Position numbers and translations under genes: made by a program. DNA of 64,000 bases from CAZBME01 sp964645835 (GTDB lineage: Bacteria > Desulfobacterota > Syntrophia > Syntrophales > UBA8958): assembly GCA_964645835.1 (NCBI GenBank), contig CAZYDG010000085.1:1-64000 (forward strand), read 5' to 3'. Positions 59,397 to 64,000 of the stretch are shown piece after piece. How positions within the stretch are numbered: position 1 is the stretch's first letter; the number at the start of each line of letters is the position of its first letter. Below the pieces are notes generated by a model that worked only from the letters and a program-made list of their open reading frames with translations, was not told the origin of the DNA and searched no databases.

Positions 59397-61076
59397 ATGA
59401 AGGTAAGACAGGTTATGATGGTTTCATTGATTGCCGGCATGATCATCCTGATTGCAGGGATAGCTCACAGCCAGCAGGGCGGTGACGGGAAGGCGGAATG
59501 GAAAAAGGTCCTTAAATCGGAAGTTGCGGAATCCGTTGGTGATAAGGGATTGATCAACTATCAGGCCGGTTACATCGAAGCGTTGGGTATCGGCGCTCCA
59601 CCGGAAAAATATTATGGGAAACCCCAGGCCCGCCCCATGGCGTTACGGGCGGCACAGGTCGATGCCTATCGAAACCTGGTGGAAATCATTCATGGCGTAA
59701 AGATTGATTCTGAGACAATGGTTAAGGACTTCGTTGTCGAGAGCGATGCCATCAAGGCCCAGGCATCCGGCCTGGTCAAGGGTGCAAAGACCGTCAAATC
59801 GCAATACCTGTCAGATGGAACGGTGGAAGTCGTTGTTAGATTACGCCTTTCGGATGTTACCAGGATGGTCCTTCCCACAGTCATTATAAACGATGAAAAA
59901 AAGGATGTGAAAGACCATGAACCCATCCCTTTCTCTCCGCAACCCGAGCCGACCGGCGTGGTTTATACCGGCCTTGTGATTGACGCACGTGGACTCGGCA
60001 CACGTGCGGCCGTATCACCGAAGGTGTTTGACGAAAACGGTTCGGAGGTTTACGGCACCCTTATTGCGGACAAGGAAATCGCCGCCAAGCAGGGACTGTG
60101 CGGGTTTTCAACGGATGTTGAGGCTGCGCAGCGCGATCAAAGGGTGACTAACAACCCCCTGACCGTAAAGGCCATCAGGGCGGAAGGGGCCAGGATGTCC
60201 GAACTGCGGATCAGCAGCGAAGACGCCCGGATGATTCGTTCTTCCAAAGACAACCTTGGGTTTCTTCAGAAATGTCGTGTTATGATCGTCATCGAACCGC
60301 GGGATGAGGGCTGCGTTCCGGAAGGCACCGGCGTGACCCTGGCGGATGGCTCCCGGAAAGCCATTGAGGGGCTGAAGGTAAATGACGTGATTGTGGCGTA
60401 CAATGTCAAAGAGGGAAAAGTAGCCGAGGCCAGGATCGAAAAAATCCTGAGGCATAACAGCACGAAATATGTTCTTCATGAGGTGAAGACGAGCGGGAAC
60501 CATGACCTCCTGGTGACGGGCAATCATCCCGTTCTGACCAAGGCGGATGGCTGGAAAGAGGTCGATCGACTAAATCCGGGCGATGTCATTTATATCGTCA
60601 ACGGCCAGACCCGGAAAATGGAAGAAACGACCATTGCAGCTATTATTCGTGATAAGGGAGAAAAGAACGTAGTTTATAATTTGAAGACATCTCAGGGAAA
60701 CTATCTCGCCAATGACATTGTCGTCCATAACAAGTGCCTGAAATCGGGTGCCCCGATCGATACGCCATCAGGGATCCGGCCCATTGAGACAATTGCGGTG
60801 GGGGATATGGTATGGGGACAGCGGGACGGCATCAAAACGCCGGTTCGGGTGACGAATGTGTACACAAAACGCACCGTCCTTTCGTCTCTGCCGGGAAAAC
60901 AACTTTCCCCTACTGTTGCCGTGACAGACAACCATGTGATTTTCTCGGATGGGAAATTCATCCCGGCAGCCAGGAGCAGCTACCCTTCCACGGTGATCGC
61001 AGGCAGTGTTTACGACCTACGGACGGAGGATGGTAACTACATGAGCGGGGGGTTCCTCATGAAGACCGGAGATTAG
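59397..61076 (+). CDS. Exported LPP20/FlgT-like protein with two tandem Hint (intein-like) domains
   Basis: The 559-residue protein has a signal peptide (cut near SQQ, residue 26). Residues 27-299 match the paralogue at 28461 throughout. A Hint domain runs from Cys306 ('CVPEGTGVTLADGSRKAIEGLKVNDVI') through block B 'TGNHPVLTKADGW' (T374, H377) to 'NYLANDIVVHN' (H444, N445), the usual intein C-terminal His-Asn. After Lys446, Cys447 begins a second Hint-like domain ('CLKSGAPIDTPSGIRPIETIAVGDMV', H513 in TDNHVIFSDG) that ends at 'GNYMSGGFLMKTGD' without His-Asn. There is no homing endonuclease. The first domain may self-cleave like bacterial intein-like domains; there is no downstream extein for normal splicing. 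AAAGGAGGAA precedes the ATG. Function unknown. Confidence 0.85.
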   Translation: MKVRQVMMVSLIAGMIILIAGIAHSQQGGDGKAEWKKVLKSEVAESVGDKGLINYQAGYIEALGIGAPPEKYYGKPQARPMALRAAQVDAYRNLVEIIHGVKIDSETMVKDFVVESDAIKAQASGLVKGAKTVKSQYLSDGTVEVVVRLRLSDVTRMVLPTVIINDEKKDVKDHEPIPFSPQPEPTGVVYTGLVIDARGLGTRAAVSPKVFDENGSEVYGTLIADKEIAAKQGLCGFSTDVEAAQRDQRVTNNPLTVKAIRAEGARMSELRISSEDARMIRSSKDNLGFLQKCRVMIVIEPRDEGCVPEGTGVTLADGSRKAIEGLKVNDVIVAYNVKEGKVAEARIEKILRHNSTKYVLHEVKTSGNHDLLVTGNHPVLTKADGWKEVDRLNPGDVIYIVNGQTRKMEETTIAAIIRDKGEKNVVYNLKTSQGNYLANDIVVHNKCLKSGAPIDTPSGIRPIETIAVGDMVWGQRDGIKTPVRVTNVYTKRTVLSSLPGKQLSPTVAVTDNHVIFSDGKFIPAARSSYPSTVIAGSVYDLRTEDGNYMSGGFLMKTGD

Positions 61077-61141
61077 CCGGAAATTAGAATGACGCTTCCG
61101 CTGTGTAATTCAGAGGAATGGTAGTGACGAGGCTTGTCCTG

Positions 61142-61182
61142 AGCGAATGTGAAGGAACTTAAAGATTCCTTGCATTCGCTCG
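61142..61182 (+). terminator. Hairpin after the tandem-Hint gene
   Basis: GAGCGAATGTGAAGGAA pairs with TTCCTTGCATTCGCTC with one bulge around a short loop. No T-run follows, so it may be a repeat or a rho-dependent end. A second hairpin, ATTATCCGG/CCGGATAAT, lies at about 61207-61230 and could end the M23 peptidase transcript. Confidence 0.4.
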
Positions 61183-61245
61183 GAATGACAATTAGCTATC
61201 TCCGTCATTATCCGGCTTGACCGGATAATCCAGCGGCATTGATGA

Positions 61246-61866
61246 TTATTTCAAGCGGTCTTTGAAGAAAACATTCGGATCGATGCAATATTTATCCAGC
61301 GCCGCTTTTGACATAGAAGTGAAGCTCGCCCGTCCCATATCCTCCATATTTTTCCGAATTTCGAGATGAAGATGGGGAAAAGAAAAACGGGCCCGTTTTC
61401 GCTCCACTTCGTTGAATAGCCTTCCGATTACCGTATTCCTGTCGACCGGATCACCTGGGTTCACTCGAATATCCACGATGTGCGTATAAACAGAATAAAT
61501 CTTCTCCCCGTCTGGCAATTGATGCAAGACAACCACGGTTTCATTCGGAAATGGCCAATAGCGGTATGCAACCCGGCCATTGCCCACGGCATGGACAGCT
61601 TCACCCGCCTTTCCTTTCATGTCCACGCCGGCGTGCCTGTGACCGGCTACCCTTGTCCGGCGGTAATCTCCATAGTAACCAACGCATCGTTTCCGGAAGG
61701 TCGAATACGCATCTCTGGCGTCATCCTGGAAGGGAACGAAAAAGGACGTGCTTGGCTCCAGACCTTCGGCATGGATCTGTGCACCGGGAATGCAGATGCT
61801 TACAAACAAGAAAAGAAGCAGCATGGGAGCGATTTTCAGGGGTGTGTTTCTCTTCCTGCTTTGCAT
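61246..61866 (-). CDS. Exported M23 peptidase (LytM-type)
   Basis: The 206-residue protein has an N-terminal hydrophobic signal or anchor at about 13-32 and an M23 metallopeptidase domain. Unlike the NlpD-like protein at 8.4 kb, the zinc ligands are present: His and Asp in 'HRHAGVDMKGKAGEAVHAV', and His in 'FPHLHLEIRKN', with 'VYTHIVDIRVNPGDPVDRNTVIG' between. It should cut peptidoglycan cross-links in the periplasm. The frame is open to 61932, but the ATG at 61866 has GAGG at good distance, whereas the upstream ones have none. It converges on the tandem-Hint gene. Confidence 0.85.
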   Translation of the reverse strand: MQSRKRNTPLKIAPMLLLFLFVSICIPGAQIHAEGLEPSTSFFVPFQDDARDAYSTFRKRCVGYYGDYRRTRVAGHRHAGVDMKGKAGEAVHAVGNGRVAYRYWPFPNETVVVLHQLPDGEKIYSVYTHIVDIRVNPGDPVDRNTVIGRLFNEVERKRARFSFPHLHLEIRKNMEDMGRASFTSMSKAALDKYCIDPNVFFKDRLK

Positions 61867-62140
61867 ATCAAACCTCGGCTTTTCCATTACAACGGATAAA
61901 TTATTCTGAGCGACATACATATAATTGCGCATACCGTCATTCCAGCGTATGCGGGAATCAAGAAAATCACTGGATGCCGGATCAAATCCAGCATTACAGA
62001 CTGGTTTGCATTCATGGCGCTGTGTATAATGTTCCCTGTCCGGCCTTCAATATCCTTGATCATTTCCGGCGGATTTGCTACTTCCATCCCCAAAGTAATT
62101 TTTGTCCGGCCACAAAAAGCCGGGAAGGGATTTGTTTATT

Positions 62141-63388
62141 GTGTCTTTGATCAATAAGATTGTCAATGCTGTTGTACGCGGTGAATTTTCGCAAGCCATG
62201 CGCTTCGACGAGGGAGGCGTCCCCCATGTCCCGCCTGCCGCTGTGGCCAAGCCGCGCCTGCTGTATATGCATATACCTTTTTGTGAACGCCTTTGCCCCT
62301 ATTGTTCCTTCAACCGCGTCGTATTCGAACGGCCGATTGGAAAGGCATACTTCGCGGCCTTGAAGCAGGAACTCCTCCTTTACAAGGCCAAAGGGTACGA
62401 CTTTTCCGGTGTCTATGTGGGCGGCGGAACCCCGACGGTTATGGTGGACGAATTGGCCGATCTGCTGGCCAAAGCGAAGGAGACCTTTGCCATCCGGGAA
62501 ATCTCCGTTGAAACCAACCCTAATCATTTGACGGACGAAAACCTTGCCATCCTGAAATCGGCCGGTGTCAACCGCCTTTCCGTCGGTGTCCAGAGCTTCA
62601 ATGACGACCTTCTTCGAAAGATGGACCGTTATGACAAGTACGGCAGCGGCGAGGCCATCGCTGAACGGCTCTCGGCAATCGGCGGACGGTTTGATACGAT
62701 TAATGCGGATATGATCTTTAATTTTCCAACCCAGACCCTGGAAACCCTGGATGCTGACCTCAATGTCCTAGACCGGATCGGCGTGGATCAAATCACCTAT
62801 TACCCCCTCATGATCTCCGATTCGACCCGCCGGACTGTCGAGCGCACTCTGGGACGCGTGAATTACGGCGATGAGGAACAGTTTTATCACCGTATTGTAA
62901 AACGTCTGCTGCCGTCTTACCGGCATTCTTCGGCCTGGTGTTTTTCACGAAAGGCGAATATGATCGATGAATACATCGTCGATTATGATGAATATGCGGG
63001 TCTGGGAAGCGGCTCCATCGGTTTTCTGAGCGGCGCCTGCTATGCGAACACCTTCCACATCCCTGAATACATAAGGCAGGTTACGGAGGGACAGATGCCC
63101 CTAATGGCCGCCAAGACCTTCTCCACGAAAGAGATGATGCGCTATGATTTCTTGATGAAGCTCTTCGGCACGCGTCTCGACCTGACCGACCTGAAGAAGA
63201 AATACGGCGTCAGTCCCTGGCCGTATCTGTGGCTCGACATCCTCGCCTTTTCCCTGACGGGCCGCGTCTCGTATCGGGCGCCGTCGCTCCAGCTGACGGA
63301 AAAGGGCTGCTATGCCTGGGTCATCATGATGCGGGAATTCTTCATTGCCGTTAACAATTTCCGGGATTTCTGCCGGCAGAAAGGATAA
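62141..63388 (+). CDS. HemW-like radical SAM protein (oxygen-independent coproporphyrinogen oxidase family)
   Basis: The product of about 415 residues is a radical S-adenosylmethionine enzyme: 'MHIPFCERLCPYCSF' provides the three cluster cysteines, followed by 'VYVGGGTPTVM', 'SVETNPNHLTDENL' and 'RLSVGVQSFNDDLLRKMDR', the order seen in HemN/HemW. Family members either oxidise coproporphyrinogen or act as haem chaperones; the N-terminal HemN extension is missing, favouring a HemW-type role. The start is uncertain; GTG 62141 or TTG 62132 after GGGAAGGGA is more likely than TTG 62102. selA begins four bases after its stop, so it may be linked to selenoprotein synthesis by operon only. Confidence 0.85.
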   Translation: MSLINKIVNAVVRGEFSQAMRFDEGGVPHVPPAAVAKPRLLYMHIPFCERLCPYCSFNRVVFERPIGKAYFAALKQELLLYKAKGYDFSGVYVGGGTPTVMVDELADLLAKAKETFAIREISVETNPNHLTDENLAILKSAGVNRLSVGVQSFNDDLLRKMDRYDKYGSGEAIAERLSAIGGRFDTINADMIFNFPTQTLETLDADLNVLDRIGVDQITYYPLMISDSTRRTVERTLGRVNYGDEEQFYHRIVKRLLPSYRHSSAWCFSRKANMIDEYIVDYDEYAGLGSGSIGFLSGACYANTFHIPEYIRQVTEGQMPLMAAKTFSTKEMMRYDFLMKLFGTRLDLTDLKKKYGVSPWPYLWLDILAFSLTGRVSYRAPSLQLTEKGCYAWVIMMREFFIAVNNFRDFCRQKG

Positions 63389-63392
63389 TCCC

Positions 63393-64000
63393 ATGAACGA
63401 TCAACGTAATGCATTGCTGCGACAATTGCCCAAGATCGACGAACTGATGCTCTTGTTGGAAAAGCGTGGGGATCTCGAACAAATATTGCCCCATGTTGCC
63501 AAGTCCCTCTGCCGGGCCGAAGTGGAAAGACTCCGCGCAGCCATTCTGGCTCTCAAGGGGCCGTGGGATGGTCCGCCTCCGGCAGTTGATCTCGTGGCGG
63601 ATCGGGTAGCCGCGAAGGTACGGGCTCTCCATAGGTATCGCCTGCGTCGTGTGATCAACGCCACGGGTGTGATCCTCCATACAAACCTGGGCCGGGCGCC
63701 CCTGTGCCCGGAGGCCGTGGCGAGGGTCGTTGCGGTCAGCCGGGGTTATTCGAATCTCGAGTATGATCTGGTCAGGGGTGAACGGGGTCTCCGCTATGAC
63801 CATATCCGCGAGCTCTTGTGCCTACTCACGGGCGCCGAGGATGCCCTGGTCGTGAACAACAATGCCGCAGCGGTCTTCCTCGTTCTGAATACCCTGGCCC
63901 AGGGAAAAGAAGCCATTGTATCCCGTGGCGAGCTGATTGAAATCGGCGGTGAATTTCGTATCCCGGATGTGATGGAAAGAAGCGGTGGCCGCTTGCGGGA
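63393..64000 (+). CDS. selA: L-seryl-tRNA(Sec) selenium transferase, 5' part, cut by window end
   Basis: About 202 residues are visible before the window ends. SelA converts seryl-tRNA(Sec) to selenocysteinyl-tRNA(Sec) with a pyridoxal-phosphate cofactor. The N-terminal domain ('LLRQLPKIDELMLLLEK') and the start of the catalytic core are clear: 'RRVINATGVILHTNLGRAPL', 'NLEYDLVRGERGLRYDH', 'ALVVNNNAAAVFLVLNTLA' and 'IVSRGELIEIGGEFRIPDVM'. The PLP lysine lies further on. AAAGGATAATCCC precedes the ATG, four bases after the radical SAM gene. It shows that the organism probably makes selenoproteins. Confidence 0.95.
   Translation, partial: MNDQRNALLRQLPKIDELMLLLEKRGDLEQILPHVAKSLCRAEVERLRAAILALKGPWDGPPPAVDLVADRVAAKVRALHRYRLRRVINATGVILHTNLGRAPLCPEAVARVVAVSRGYSNLEYDLVRGERGLRYDHIRELLCLLTGAEDALVVNNNAAAVFLVLNTLAQGKEAIVSRGELIEIGGEFRIPDVMERSGGRLR

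Noticed and set aside
60312..60734. A classical protein-splicing intein
   Set aside because: The Asn445 is followed by Lys rather than Cys, Ser or Thr, and what follows is a second Hint-like domain rather than the rest of a host protein, so normal splicing is unlikely.

Overview
The window reads as a chromosomal segment of a Gram-negative anaerobe. Gene content and order (a CarD-like regulator, a PIN/TRAM protein, ispD-ispF-gltX, a birA-coaX-coaE cluster, selA, and many lipoproteins with TPR and CsgG-like domains) fit a deltaproteobacterium, most likely from the Syntrophales (Syntrophus/Smithella-like). That placement is an inference from protein character and dispersed repeats, not from a marker-gene search. 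No tRNA, rRNA, CRISPR array, complete insertion sequence or phage module was recognised.

Layout. 1-2.6 kb: a decayed gene made of 110-residue repeats and a tiny exported protein that ends exactly in a haem-binding motif, in otherwise gene-poor sequence. 2.6-7.0 kb: mostly minus-strand genes (flavin reductase, small phasin-like protein, DciA-like protein, macrodomain protein, and an unusual circularly permuted phosphoglycerate mutase-like protein), with a plus-strand methyltransferase. 7.4-14.2 kb: pcm-nlpD (the same neighbours as in Escherichia coli), a CarD-like regulator, a PIN-TRAM membrane protein, then the overlapping ispD-ispF-gltX operon for isoprenoid precursors and glutamyl-tRNA. 14.2-19.7 kb: a hybrid sensor kinase facing back, then pgk, truA and an rfbD-like reductase.

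19.9-29.4 kb is the most striking accessory block. Five consecutive plus-strand genes encode exported proteins: a FlgT-N-like protein, a TPR-CsgG lipoprotein, a CsgG-like protein with six fibronectin type III repeats, a lipoprotein combining a nucleotide-binding-like/CsgG-like head with FnIII and beta-helix repeats, and an LPP20/FlgT-like protein. They look like one envelope-associated assembly of unknown function. A paralogue of the last gene lies at 59.4 kb and carries two tandem Hint (Hedgehog/intein) domains at its C-terminus.

29.4-40.1 kb is housekeeping: mutL-miaA, a TPR lipoprotein, valS, nadC-birA-coaX-coaE and a Cam-type gamma carbonic anhydrase. 40.2-50.5 kb holds a molybdenum hydroxylase system (xdhC-like chaperone gene and a three-gene MoCo/2Fe-2S/FAD operon) interrupted by an internally duplicated exported protein and a large multicopper oxidase fused to eight propeller-like repeats. 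50.7-56.6 kb: an HD phosphohydrolase, an Old-Yellow-family oxidoreductase, a pair of small membrane proteins behind a possible sigma-54 promoter, and an LsrF-like aldolase followed by a zinc alcohol dehydrogenase that appears to start at ATA. 56.8-61.9 kb: a duplicated-domain exported protein, a beta-lactamase-family lipoprotein, the tandem-Hint protein and an M23 peptidase. 62.1-64.0 kb: a HemW-like radical SAM protein followed by selA, cut by the window end, implying selenocysteine use.

Several families of small palindromic repeats with terminal inverted repeats (7.0, 21.0, 11.4, 40.2, 50.6, 57.6 and 59.2 kb) are scattered between genes; one related core has been built into the start of the miaA reading frame.
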